64,000 bases of DNA, taken from NCBI GenBank assembly GCA_900169235.1, contig FWCC01000114.1, forward strand, positions 62,001-126,000, written 5' to 3'. This DNA is from Zarea fungicola (Eukaryota > Ascomycota > Sordariomycetes > Hypocreales > Cordycipitaceae). Of the stretch, positions 1 to 11,369 are shown one piece after another (within the stretch, counting starts at the first letter, position 1; each line of letters begins with the position of its first letter). Under the pieces are notes generated by a model, which searched no databases, was not told where the DNA came from, and was given only the letters and a program-made list of their open reading frames with translations. The position numbers were made by a program, and so were the translations under genes.

Positions 1-170
1 AGCTACTCTAGCGTCACTGTACGATTGTCGACGTCACAAGCTAAACATATCCTCTGCCGCCTACCCAACCATCGATACCAATAAATCGATACCGATAAAT
101 CAATACACGCCGTCATCTGCTCTACATAATTGCACAACAAATCACACCACCCTAGCCGACGCCAGCGGAA

Positions 171-3100
171 ATGATGTCCTTTCAGGCGCCCGGCGACAAC
201 CCCGCCGCACCTCCCGCTCCTCGGCCACCGCAATCACCTTCACCCCGACCCGTGTCGACACAGCCACCCAACGACGGACCTGGCAATCATGGGCACACCA
301 ACATGGAAACCAAACAACCAGACCACATGGATAGGATACCCAGCATATTACGGCCCGGCGGCAAGTCGCCCAGCCTGAACCCGTTTCGACAAAAGGACGG
401 CAGCGGCAACGCCAGCAACGCATCAACACCGCCCTCGCATATCCCCACAGAGGCCCTGTCCAAGATGCACCTCGACTCGACCGCCAACAACCCCTGGGGC
501 TCCGCGCTCAACACGCAAAGGACGGGGACTCCAGCCTCCGACACGGGCAGGTCTCTGCAGCCGACACCAACACCGCCGCCACCCGCGATGCCCGCCGAGT
601 TTCAGCAGGACCCATGGGCCAACCAGGATCCAATAGAGCTGGATGCCACGTCCTATGCCCATCCCTCCAAGCCGCTGGCCGTGCCCATCCCAGAGGAGCA
701 GTCTGTGTGGGGGAGCGACTCGCAGCACCTCGGGAGCAAAGGAGGCCAGGCCGACGCCGGCCAGCCCAAGCTGGTGAAGCCCACGGCGGACGAGTACTCG
801 CAGATTTTCGACGAGCAAAACGCCTGGGACGACCTGGGACGGGTGCCAAAGGTGAAGAGGAGTGAGACGAACAAGACGGCCGGTGAGGACTCAGATCACG
901 ACGACTGGAACTTGATTGACTCGGAGACGTCGTCCATTGCTGGTGACGAGGTAGCCGGGAATGCCAAGCAGACAAGACAGGAGGAGCTCAAAGCAGAGCC
1001 AAAAGCAGAGTCAAAACCAAATAGACCACCTATCCCCGGCATGGGTGCACCGCCAATTCCAAATAAAAACTCACCCCAACCATCACATGCAACCCTCTCC
1101 CCCACTCCCGCCGCCTCAGTACCGTCTCCATCTCCTCCGTTTGTCGATGCACCAACCACTCCATGGGACGACCCCAAGCCATATGGAAGTGAAAACCCCA
1201 AGCAGATATCAAAACTAGAACAGGAGTGGCACACAGAACAAGCATCGGCGACACCACAGCCTCCCACCCTTCTCCGACCCGAGGAGGCACCAAAGCAAGA
1301 GGGTCTGCTTTTGATAGAACCCATTGGCTATGAACCGGGCTCGCCGTCCGAAGCACGACACGAAGCCCAAACTGGCGGTCTACTACCTGTACAGAAGGAC
1401 GAGCGTCTCCTACCCGTAAAGGAGGATGAGCGCCCTGCCCTTCCGCCTCGCCAAGCAGAGACCACACAAAGATGGTCCCCTACACGACAGCCTGTGGATG
1501 GAAAGACGGAGACGTACCAGATTAAAAAAATTCGCTGGAACGATCCGAGCTCAAACAACAACCCACGTGTGTCGCCCATCCTGGTTCAAAATGAAAATGG
1601 ACCCTGTCCCTTGGTTGCGCTCGTAAACGCATTGAGCCTGACTACGCCCGCCGATATCCCCGAGACGACCCTTGTACAGGTGCTGCGATCGCGAGAACGC
1701 GTAAGCTTGAACCTTGTGCTCGACGCCGTGTTTGATGAGCTCATGTCACCCCGCCGTACCTCCTCGGAAGATGCTCTTCCCGATATTGGCGAGCTCTACG
1801 AATTTTTGCAGAGCCTGCATACGGGAATGAATGTCAACCCGCGCTTCATCCCGACGGAGCAAATGATCAAGGCCTACAAGAGAAGCTCGTTGACACACCT
1901 GCACCCCACGGAGCGCGATGCCTTTATGCCGGGGACCTTTGAAAATAGCCTCGAGATGAAGCTGTATGCCACTTTTTCCATCCCGCTCATCCACGGCTGG
2001 CTTCCGCCCAAGGACGACATTGCATACGACGCATTTGAGCGCCAGGCAGCGTCGTACGAAGATGCGCAGAATCTCCTCTTTCGAGAGGAGGAATTAGAAG
2101 CCAAGTTGTCTGATCCACAAGGGGGCCTGTCCGGGCCGGAGCAGCAACTGTACCAAGACGTCATGGCTATTAAAATATTCATGAATGAATCTGCAACGCA
2201 ACTCACACCATGGGGGATTGAGGTCATTAGCAGGGCGATGCGGCCTGGGACGTTTGCCATTCTCTTCCGCAACGATCATTTCAGCACACTCTACTGCCAT
2301 CCCGATACCATGCAGCTCCTGACCCTTGTCACCGACGCCGGATACAGCAGCCATGAGGATGTTGTCTGGGAGACGCTGGAGGATGTCAATGGTGAAATGT
2401 CGGCGCTCTACTCCGGCAACTTTACACCCGTCGGCTCCCCTACCCCGGTAGGGTCCAGCTCGCGATCAAACAACAACTCCTCGGCCGGGGGCGACTGGAC
2501 GAGGGTGCAGAACCGTCGCGGCAAGGACCGGGAGCAACAGCCCGACAGGGACGAAGGCGGACTGGGCATGGCCTCTGGGAGCGGCGCCGACCACGAGCAG
2601 GAGGACCGCGACCTTGCGCTGGCACTGCAGCTGCAGGAGGAGGAGGAACAAAAGGAGCGCGAGGAGCAGGAGCGTCGTCGGCGGGAAAGCAGACTGTCGG
2701 AGCAGTTTATCGAGCAGCAAGGCCGCCAGCAGCCCCGCCCCGTAGCGCGAGACCGTGATCATCGCCGGCGTCCCAGCTCTGGTGGTGCAAGCCTAAACTC
2801 GCCCGGACGGTCATCGAGCAGCGTCAATGTCACAATTCAGAGTCCTGGAGGAGGAGGAGGTGGTGGTGGTAGTGGACGTCGGGACAGCGATGTTGCGCCG
2901 CCTCCGCAGCCACCGCGGCCGCAAACGCAGCAGACGCAGACGGTTCGGCCGCTGGTGCCACCGCCAAATGTGCGACCGCCGGTACATAGGCCCGCCGAGT
3001 CGGGAGAGGAGGCACCGCCGTCGTATGAGGCGGCGCAGCATGATCGCCGCTATGTGCCGGGCCAGTCGAGTACAGGGCCGTCGACAGGGCCAGGTGCAGG

Positions 3101-3299
3101 GACAGGTGGCGGACCGGGTCCGGGGCAGGGGCCGGGGCAGGGACCAGCGAATCTGAGCGGACCGAGATTTGGGCAGTACCCGTCGAACAATAGCAATGCT
3201 GGATATCGTCCAACGCGACCACAGCAGCTGCAGCCTCAGGCTGGTGGGCGGGTGAGCCAGGGTGGGCGAGATAGAGACCGCGACTGCGTTGTCATGTAA
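171..3299 (+). CDS. MINDY-family deubiquitinase with C-terminal CaaX box
   Basis: Single-exon gene of 1042 residues. MINDY (FAM63/DUF544) proteins are cysteine proteases that trim K48-linked ubiquitin chains. The catalytic domain begins near residue 447; the motif QNENGPCPLVALVNAL places the nucleophile at Cys479, and FRNDHFSTLYCH places the catalytic His at 703. The first 440 residues are Pro/Ser/Thr-rich and probably disordered. Residues 811-824 (EDRDLALALQLQEE) resemble a ubiquitin-interacting motif and lead into a Glu/Arg-rich helix. The protein ends in Cys-Val-Val-Met, a CaaX box with Cys1039, so farnesylation and membrane attachment are likely. The start is the first of two adjacent ATGs; the second is at 174. 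Family assignment is firm; substrate and location are inferred from the family. Confidence 0.93.
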   Translation: MMSFQAPGDNPAAPPAPRPPQSPSPRPVSTQPPNDGPGNHGHTNMETKQPDHMDRIPSILRPGGKSPSLNPFRQKDGSGNASNASTPPSHIPTEALSKMHLDSTANNPWGSALNTQRTGTPASDTGRSLQPTPTPPPPAMPAEFQQDPWANQDPIELDATSYAHPSKPLAVPIPEEQSVWGSDSQHLGSKGGQADAGQPKLVKPTADEYSQIFDEQNAWDDLGRVPKVKRSETNKTAGEDSDHDDWNLIDSETSSIAGDEVAGNAKQTRQEELKAEPKAESKPNRPPIPGMGAPPIPNKNSPQPSHATLSPTPAASVPSPSPPFVDAPTTPWDDPKPYGSENPKQISKLEQEWHTEQASATPQPPTLLRPEEAPKQEGLLLIEPIGYEPGSPSEARHEAQTGGLLPVQKDERLLPVKEDERPALPPRQAETTQRWSPTRQPVDGKTETYQIKKIRWNDPSSNNNPRVSPILVQNENGPCPLVALVNALSLTTPADIPETTLVQVLRSRERVSLNLVLDAVFDELMSPRRTSSEDALPDIGELYEFLQSLHTGMNVNPRFIPTEQMIKAYKRSSLTHLHPTERDAFMPGTFENSLEMKLYATFSIPLIHGWLPPKDDIAYDAFERQAASYEDAQNLLFREEELEAKLSDPQGGLSGPEQQLYQDVMAIKIFMNESATQLTPWGIEVISRAMRPGTFAILFRNDHFSTLYCHPDTMQLLTLVTDAGYSSHEDVVWETLEDVNGEMSALYSGNFTPVGSPTPVGSSSRSNNNSSAGGDWTRVQNRRGKDREQQPDRDEGGLGMASGSGADHEQEDRDLALALQLQEEEEQKEREEQERRRRESRLSEQFIEQQGRQQPRPVARDRDHRRRPSSGGASLNSPGRSSSSVNVTIQSPGGGGGGGGSGRRDSDVAPPPQPPRPQTQQTQTVRPLVPPPNVRPPVHRPAESGEEAPPSYEAAQHDRRYVPGQSSTGPSTGPGAGTGGGPGPGQGPGQGPANLSGPRFGQYPSNNSNAGYRPTRPQQLQPQAGGRVSQGGRDRDRDCVVM

Positions 3300-3883
3300 A
3301 GCGAGAAGGAAGTACATTTTTTAAAGCGGATATATATCCAGGGAAAGTTTTTGTTATTTATGGCGTTTGTGAAAATATTTTATTCATTTATATATTATTT
3401 GGACCTGCCTTTATTTTTCAGCACAAGCAAGCAATCACCATGTTTATCACGAATGTACCAGTAGATAGATAGGAAAAGGGGGAGCCAATTTACTGCCGAA
3501 ATTATTATTCTTGGTGTTATTTGCTGCTCTATTATAATACTGCATGCAGGCGGACAGATGCGCGACGACGGAGTTTGCAGCCACAACTGTCATGTTTGTT
3601 GCGCCGATTGGACAAGCCCCCCGCGATGCGACCCCCCACATGAGCTCCTGAACATCGACGCCCACTTCTTCACCTGGCAACCCGATGACAGCAGCGCCGG
3701 TCAATCTTGTCCCGTAAATCTCAATTCAGAGGGAAACTTTCTCAAGTGAGGCCGCTTGTAGTCGTCTACCGTCTGCCGTCTTGCATCGCCGACACTGTCG
3801 CTTCCTTGTCATCTCAGTCTCACAGCCACCGTGTCGCAGACTTGTCCTTTTGCTAGAGTAAACAACAATCGTCCGTCGACACC
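3300..3883. other. Intergenic: 3' end of MINDY gene and promoter of reductase gene
   Basis: AT-rich 3' flank to about 3550, then the promoter and leader of the next gene. No further gene is seen. Confidence 0.6.
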
Positions 3884-4963
3884 ATGGCCATTGTGCAGGA
3901 TTGGCTGCCCCCAACGCGGGAAAATTACGATACTCTTGTATTCATCTGGCAATTTGTGTATCCTGTTGTACGTATGCCTCCTTGCATACGCGGCACGCCT
4001 TTGAATTGTCCGCGACAGACACTCAGACACAGATTCACTGACACGACACTGCTTAGATTGGCTCGCTCCAATGGGTCATTAAATGGTACGGCATGGGCAA
4101 GACGTCGGTCAAGAGCCCGTTCAACATCCCCGGCCGCATCGCCTGGATGACCATGGAGGCGCCCGGCTTCCTGACCCTGCTGTACATAATGAATACCCTC
4201 CCGCAGGAGCACGGCATTCATGATTTGCCGTGGCAGAACCGTGTGCTGGGTGGTTTATTTGTGAGCTTCCCTTTCCTCTAGCTTCTACCCATCCTTTCCC
4301 TTTTTCTTTTTCTTCTTCTTCTTCCTTTTTTTTTATTCATTTATTTATTTTTATTCGTATTGCTAACATGGTCAGGTCATCCACTACATCAACCGCGCCA
4401 TCCTCTTCCCCATCATGCAGCCCTCCATGGCCCCCATCCACGCCGCCGTATGGGCCATGGCCCTCGGCTTCCAGCTCTGGAACGCCACCTGCCTCGCCTC
4501 CTGGCTGTCCGCCTACGGCGTCGTCACCGAGGACGGCTGGCGCGCCCAGTCGCCCCTCCCGCAGTTTGCCGCCGGCCTGGCCTTGTTCTACGTTGGTCTC
4601 GCGGGCAACTGGTTCCACGACGAGGAGCTGCGGGAGATTCGGCGCAAGGAGCAGCGCCGCCAGGACAGGATTCGCGCAGAATCCAAGTCCCCTTTGTCCT
4701 CCGTGGCCGTGGAGAAGCATTATGAAATCCCCCAGGCTGGCCTCTTTAAATACATGCTCTACCCGCACTACCTCCTCGAGTGGATCGAGTGGCTGGGCTT
4801 CTGGCTGGCGGCGGGCTGGAGCTGTACCCCCGCAAGAGCGTTTCTCGTCAACGAGATTGTTACCATGTTCCCGCGGGCGGTGAATGGTAAGGCGTGGTAT
4901 GTGGAAAAGTTTGGGGAGGACAAGATTAAGAAGAAGTGGGCCATTATTCCTGGTGTCTGGTAG
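3884..4963 (+). CDS. Steroid 5-alpha-reductase-like (3-oxo-5-alpha-steroid 4-dehydrogenase family) membrane enzyme
   Basis: Three exons, 3884-3967, 4057-4260 and 4376-4963, give 291 residues; junctions GTACGT..TAG and GTGAGC..CAG keep frame. The family reduces the delta-4 double bond of 3-oxo steroids, or related lipid enoyl groups, with NADPH in the ER membrane. The protein is hydrophobic with several membrane spans. Its C-terminal third has the family layout: an NxxHDEELREIRR segment after a membrane helix, then a terminal block ending GKAWYVEKFGEDKIKKKWAIIP, shortened here to its key residues W-Y-x-E-K-F-G-E-D. Length fits SRD5A1/DET2-type proteins (about 260-300). The substrate is unknown; a sterol or very-long-chain lipid is possible. 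The gene converges on the S28 peptidase gene with only about 200 bases between stops. Confidence 0.85.
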
Positions 4964-5164
4964 TTTCCGTTGATACGACTTGATAGAGAAGATGTTGAAT
5001 CTGGGAGTAGAGGTGTTGAGAGCGTATACTCTTGCTAAATATATACAAAAGTATACTGCCAAACTCAGGATTTGGAAGTATTTGTAAATGTCGTGTGATT
5101 TTTCTATGTACAGTATATGCACGACACACATATACATACACATATATATATTCTCCTGTCATCA

Positions 5165-7057
5165 TCATGCATGCAGCGGCCAGGTCAACTTCTTCTCCTT
5201 GTAAAAATCCCCCACCCACTCATTCACATTCTCCACCTCCTCGAGCCAAATCTTCATCAGCCCGTCATTCGCCTGCGCCGCGACAAGGAGCATGTCGCTG
5301 CAGTGCGTCGCCTGCGGAACCACCCGGACCGGCGCTTCGGGCGTCGACACAAGCGGCCCCCCGGGACGGAACGGCGACGACACCGTCGCGGGCTTCCACG
5401 GGTCCAGCTCGCCGTTGGTCCACATGAGGCGCGTAGTGTTAACGTTGGTCCAGCCGCCCGTAACGGCATTAACCTGAGCGTTTGTACGGCCCTTGGCGAC
5501 GCCGACTTTGTGCCCGTTAACTTCGGGGAAGTAGAGCGAGCACTGGGCGTCCCAGTAGGCGACGTCGACGAGGGAGCTGGCCATGCGCGGCTGGTCTGGA
5601 GGGGCGGTGCCTGTGCGCCAGTATTTGAAGCTGTATTACGACTTTTAGTAAATGACGTTTTTTAATGCGAAAAGAGAGAGAGAGATAATAATAGGACATT
5701 GGTTAGGGGGGGACGTACGGCTCGTTGCAAAGAAGCCACTGCCACTGACGGTTCACCGGGTTGCTGACCGAGGTATCGCGGTAGATGGGACTGGTAAAGT
5801 CATTGTTGACGTAGCAGCCGACGTCGTTTTTTTCCGTCCATCGCGAGTAGCCCCAGCTTGCGCAGCCTGTCGTTGTTAGCAAACTAACCAAAGAAAAGGC
5901 GGTTAATATTGTGTGTCGGCGTACCACCAGGGATATCCAGTTCCTTGTACCACTTGGACATTCCGTTTATGGCCGCGCAGAGACCAACTCCCTCCGGACC
6001 TGGCTTTGGAGTCGTAGCATTTGGCCATTGGTTCTGCAAGTAAAATGTCAGCATACCTCTCTCTCTCTCTCTCTCCCTCCCTCTCTGTGTGTGGGCGCAC
6101 CTCGATATAATCACAAAACTGATGAAACGTATCCGTCTGGTTATACTTTTCCCCCCAAAACGGCAAACTCTGCTGCGTAAACAGCCCATCCATCAGCGCC
6201 GCCCCCAAGTCCTCATCATCCAGAATCCCAAACCCAAATTTGTTCTTGAGCTTCTTCTTGGCCTCCTCCGTTCCGTTCGACAGCACCTTGTCCACGTGCG
6301 AAATCACCTTTGAAAAGTCGGCGCTGCAGTTTTGCGGCATCGCCTCGCGGACCACGCCAAAGTACTGCCAAAAGCTGTCAATCGTCTCGACGACGGCGCT
6401 CGAGCAGTGATGCGCCCAAAACGTCCCCGGCCGCAGCGCGTGCACCCACGCCGACAGCGCGCCGCTGTACGAGCACCCCGTCAGCACCCACGGCGCCTTG
6501 TCCGGCCTGCTGCTCCCCTGCGGGTCAAAGGGGAGCCTGACATTCTCGGCAAAGTAGATGAGGTCCTGGACGGCATTGTCCAGCGTCAGGTACTGCAGGT
6601 TATCCGTGGTGAGGTTGGCGAACGGCGAGCTGTACCCCCAGTAGCGGTGCTCAATCAGAATGGCCGCGCCGCCTACTCTCTGCGCAAACGTGCCCGCCAG
6701 GGTCCGGTTCGTCACGTAGCCCGTGTAATTCACCGCCGCATTTTCTCCCGGGGCGTTGAGGATGATGGGCGAGCCGGCGCCGGCGTAAAACTCGGCGTCG
6801 TAGTAGTAGAGCTGCTTGAACGTGCCCAGGCTTGGGTTGCCGTGGTCGATGAGCTGCTCGAACCAATCCCACTGGATGGGGGACTTGGCTGCCCTCTTGC
6901 TCAAGGCTGCCTCTTCGCCGGGACCACCGACAAAAAAATCATCGTCGGCGCGGAGAGGAGGTGCGCCCAGGCGCTGGTTGGCGCCGCGGACAGGACGGAG
7001 GGCGCTGGCCGAGCTGGCGGCGAGTAGCAGCTCGGCGGCAAGAGTTAGGAACCTCAT
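5165..7057 (-). CDS. Secreted serine peptidase, family S28 (Pro-Xaa carboxypeptidase-like)
   Basis: Four exons on the minus strand, 7057-6101, 6033-5925, 5866-5719 and 5630-5165, give 559 residues; all three introns are GT-AG and frame-consistent. S28 enzymes are alpha/beta-hydrolase peptidases that cleave after proline and usually act outside the cell or in acidic compartments. The catalytic triad can be placed: Ser196 in GCSYSG, Asp481 in GELDPW and His514 in QATHCSD. A signal peptide covers about residues 1-19, with a short pro-like segment before the mature domain (about residue 58). Several N-x-S/T sites suggest glycosylation. An intron holds a CT microsatellite (6058-6088). The role is probably nutrient acquisition or host-protein degradation; this is inferred. 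Confidence 0.92.
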
Positions 7058-7313
7058 CGTCCTATGGGCTCGCTACAGAGGGGAGAAATGTGAGGTTTTA
7101 TTTGGAGTATTTACAGAATCTTGACAACGACGACTAGGAAAACTTCGGATGACCCAAGGGGCGAACAGGCTATTATATCCTCTGCATCTCTACCTTGCAG
7201 CTTTGTACGTAAACATGTGGCACCGCAGCCTATGATAACAACGCTCACTTGCTTGCAATTGCCTCGGCCAGTACCGCATTGGCATCTGGTTCCCCTGCCC
7301 CTGGCCTAAGCTG

Positions 7314-7358
7314 GAGATGGTATCCCATGTGAGCATGGGATAGGCGGCGCACCATCTC
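7314..7358. repeat. Nested inverted repeat
   Basis: Inner arms TATCCCATG (7321-7329) and CATGGGATA (7334-7342) flank a TGAG loop. Outer arms GAGATGGT (7314-7321) and ACCATCTC (7351-7358) enclose them. Confidence 0.75.
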
Positions 7359-8529
7359 TGAGTGGGCAAGTAAATAAAGATCTGGCCCACCAAAGCGCTA
7401 TAATGGGGTATTAGTATGAGATAGCTTCCTCTTGGAGATGATTTGGGGTCAAATATTTGTGCAACTTTGCTGAGGGCTGGTTGACGGCCTTCCTAATCGG
7501 GTAGGTCAGTCAGGACGCGTTGCAGACGGATTGGTAGCATGTGGAGAACAGTCTTAACAAACCCATGACTATTGCTGAAGCGTCTGATTAATTAGTCACT
7601 AGGTTCAGGGAGTGCCTGGTTTGCTGCAATTATCGGCGAGTCGCGTCGGAATAGCCACGTAAAAGAAAAGGCCAGAGGTCGAGCCTTTATGTTCGGGATT
7701 GGCCCGGGATTTGCGGAGAGGTGGGGAAATCCGGAGGCAGCTGGGGGGATAGTGCTGTATAGATTCAGCAAGACTGCGGCTTATTAGATTTGGAATGCGA
7801 GTAATTGCCGACCAAAATATCGCGATGCTCTGCGGAGTATCGGAACCGGCGGGGCTGGAGCGGTGCCGAGTCTTGGAGCCATTCTCGACCGACGGCACGT
7901 TGATCATCCGTATGCTGACAGGGCTGCTGAGGGCTGAGGAGCTTTCATTTTTTGTCTGCTGTGAGTGCTTGGCTATCAGAAGCTATTTTTTCTTTTTAAA
8001 AAAATTATACAACTCAATCTCAATGGGTGTCGTGTATTATGCTTTCGTAAATGCAAGACAAAGAGGTGCATGGTGCAAGGCATGCATCTATTAGTGAAGA
8101 GTATGTGTGTATTTCGACTGCATGTGGGTATGGTTGCCACATTGAGAGACGGTGTCTAATTAATGGACCCTGATTCGAGATGACAGTCTATCCATAACAG
8201 CTACTCTAACAGCCATGACAGAAAAAGACGACGGTATGGAAACGGCGGCCGATGGCGTACTGTAGTCGTGTTGAAGAGGTACGAATGGCTACTTTATACC
8301 GTGTCCTACGGTATGATTCTACGGACAATCTCTAATGGCCACCTTGTAGACATCTGGGACAGTGTGGATGAGACAAAGGAGCAAATGCGAAAGTGGGAAT
8401 GCCATGCTATGTCCTCACCTTCCTGATCGAGGTCGCTGCGCTGTCAGCAGCTTGACAAATCGCTTAGCTGGGTTGATCGGCGGCTGCGCGATACACATGT
8501 ACGCCATTGCGGTGATGGAGTGCCAAGTG

Positions 8530-8563
8530 CAGTGCAGTGCAGGCAGGCAGGCAGGCAGGCAGG
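8530..8563. repeat. CAGG/CAGTG microsatellite
   Basis: Tandem CAGTG units run into about six CAGG units, followed at 8580-8597 by four GGCAC units. Confidence 0.85.
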
Positions 8564-9865
8564 GTGCAGATCTCTTGGAGGCACGGCACGGCACGGCGTA
8601 ACCAGCGCCGTGTTGGGGTTGAATATGCGCAACAGTCGAGTAATAACGCCAGCAGGCCGGGCCAATGGTGTTTTGGATTGGGATCCCCGCCATGCAGAAA
8701 AGGCTTCACCTGGTAAAAAGGTAACTAGCGGTAGCTGAGGCTGACGTCGAAGCTTACTCTGCCTGTGTGTCTTACATTTCACGGATGGAGGGTCGCGCTT
8801 TCTTTTCCAAAACGGGTTCCAGAAAGAGACGGGATGATTGATAGAGTTGTGTAAGTTTTGGGAAAAGTCTCCTACTTTGCCAAGAAAGTTGGAGGATAGG
8901 CTAGGCTAGCCTATAGGCTTCTGGTAGAGTGGCGTCGAGGACAAAAATAGGCTGCGACATGATTGGGGCGTTGTTGATTAAGTGCGGCTCTCGGTTGACA
9001 GACAAAAAGTTCTTTCCGTGCAAGCCACACCTGGGCCGCCACCACGGGGAACCAGGCACCATGTACATTCTGGAGGATTGCTGGCTAGAGCACGAGCAAC
9101 GGTGTAAAAGGGCTGGCATGGCGGACAAGGGGCGTGCGTGCGTGCGCAGGGTACGAGTCATGGGGCGTCAGACATCTCGGGCGGAAAAGCCGATTGAGCG
9201 ATGAAATAAATTGGACAAGTTGAATGTCCAAGAAGATGAAACATGAGTGTCTCTCCATTGACAACTGGGCCGTTCGGGGTCGCATTCCTAGGCCAAGGCT
9301 AGAGACCGCCCGTCAGCGCAGACCAAGCGACTTGAGCCTAGTGTGGACAGTGTGGGTGAACAGTGTGGACAGTTTGGTGACAGTTTGGTGACAGCATGGT
9401 GCCTGGGCCTGGCTTGGGCTCGCACCTGGTCCAGCACTCTGGCCAGTCAGCAAGCGCGGGCAGAGGGCCTTGATTGGGCGGCGAGTTCCGAGGTGCATTG
9501 CAGGGAGGCTTGGGAGCGGTTCCTTTGGAGGCGAGGTTTGGTGCCGAATGAGTGCTCAGCTCGCCTGCACGGATAGGTTCCGAAGGACGCCAAGGACTAT
9601 GGATGTGAGGATGCGAGGATGTGATGACGATGTTGACAAGGTCGTATTTTTTTTTCTCCTTGTTCTCGGAGAAAATGCGAGAGAGGAAAAGAGACAAACG
9701 GACAGCTCGCAGTTGGCAGCAGCTGGGAGTCTCCGTTTGTCCGGCACGTACTCTGTAGAGGAGCGGCAGCCGCAGTGTCTTGGACTGTGTGTTGGTACTC
9801 CGTACATATTGGGAGCGGCACTGTGCGGGTGCGCAACTTGTGTACAGGATACTCCGCATCTCATG

Positions 9866-9910
9866 GCAGTCAATCAGTCAGTCAGTCAGGAGTCAGGAGT
9901 CAGGAGTCAG
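9866..9910. repeat. CAGT and GGAGTCA tandem repeats
   Basis: Four CAGT-type units pass into three GGAGTCA units. No coding sense is seen. Confidence 0.8.
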
Positions 9911-11369
9911 TATACGATGTGTACTGGTATAGTGGTAAAGACGGGATCGGGACAAAAAATGCCGTGGCTCGAATCGATTGCAATTTCCGCACCCGAAGGC
10001 ATGCCGGAGTTCGATATGGGCTTTTCGGCGCATCCATCTTGTTCGATGCAGAGCGCGTGAGCGTACAGGCGGGTGGGTAGCGGTGGCGGCCTTGCAGTGC
10101 TTGTTCAGTATAGGTTGTATACAAAGTACTGGTAGTAGTGGCCAGTGTTTCCACAGTGCAGAAAAGATGACGGTGGCTGGTGGCTTGTGGCCAGTGCCCC
10201 AGGAGGAGGGACATGGCATCTACAAAAGGGTGGGTTTCGGGGGATTTTAGCAGTCTTTAGCGGGCGCTCAGTGGGTGCCAGCAGTGGATGCCAGGGGATG
10301 CCATAGTGGATAGTATGGGGATGGACACTGGCAAACTGGGACGCTGGGGTCGACACGTTATAGGCTGCCTTGTTCAGGGCTCCTCCACTGACGCAAGACC
10401 GGCTGTACTTTTCACTCCACTGTACTAGCTTATCAGTTCATCAGGCAAACAACAGGTACCTACCAGCGTACCAGTATTTTGAGTACTACCCAGTTGTAGG
10501 TTGTACTGGCTAGGTGGCCATGCACATGCTTCTGAACTCGTGGCACTGGTGGCTGTCTGCCGTGATGCAGGCTATATGCATTGTTTGCATTTGCATGCAC
10601 GTATACACTGTTGCTGTCGCCTCCTGCACGCACCAGTTGCACGTACCAGTATGCACCCTTACCTTATAGCTGTAGGTACCTACCCAAGTAGCGGTCCACT
10701 GCCCCATTACCTTAGTATTCAGTAAAAGTCCAGGTAAGTCATCGATTTCCCGGCTCTCGCACATCCTTCAGACCCCCCCCTTCTTCTACCCTTCGGTACC
10801 TCCTAAACCCTGCTGCTTGTTGGCGCTCTTTCCCCAAACCGGTTCGCCTTGTGCTGGTCAAAACTCTTTTTGGTGTTCCTTAATTCTTTCTGCTGCCCTC
10901 TCGGACACGCTCATCCGTCTCGCCAACTTTCATCTCTTCTTCATCCCTCCAGATCCTTCAATTACATACTTGCCATCGCCCAACTCTACGTCGCTGTCTG
11001 TCACCTCAATCTACGAGCCGCATTCCATCCTCTACAACCGACGACCACCAGCCAGGAATCCTGCCCATCGCCTACCTGTTGTTTGCTTACTGCAGGCTGC
11101 TGACTCTACTTACTGGCCTGCTGGCCCTGGCCGCCCTACGCATAGTCGCAGTACTAGTACTACCGCCCACTGCCTCCGCACACCTATAGCGAGTCGCCCG
11201 GCGCCCTCACCGGCACACCTTTGATGCTGGCGGAGCGGCCTGCGACTTCAATGTACATTCGTCAAAACACGCCTCTCTTGCGCTCCGTCCCTGCCAGCTA
11301 CCCATCATGATGTGGCTGCTCCCCTCCAGATCAACCTCGACAACCTCGTCAACCCTGCCGTCACGCACC

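Larger units (their letters stand above)
7058..11369. other. Long gene-poor spacer with simple repeats
   Basis: No ORF here has protein-like character or a usable splice model. It holds a nested palindrome (7314-7358), a CAGG microsatellite (8530-8563), short tandem repeats (9340-9400), a CAGT/GGAGTCA array (9866-9910), and from about 10740 a pyrimidine-rich stretch that is probably the promoter and leader of the sugar transporter gene. Confidence 0.6.

Noticed and set aside
6332..7027. 231-codon plus-strand frame
   Set aside because: Antisense to exon 1 of the S28 peptidase.
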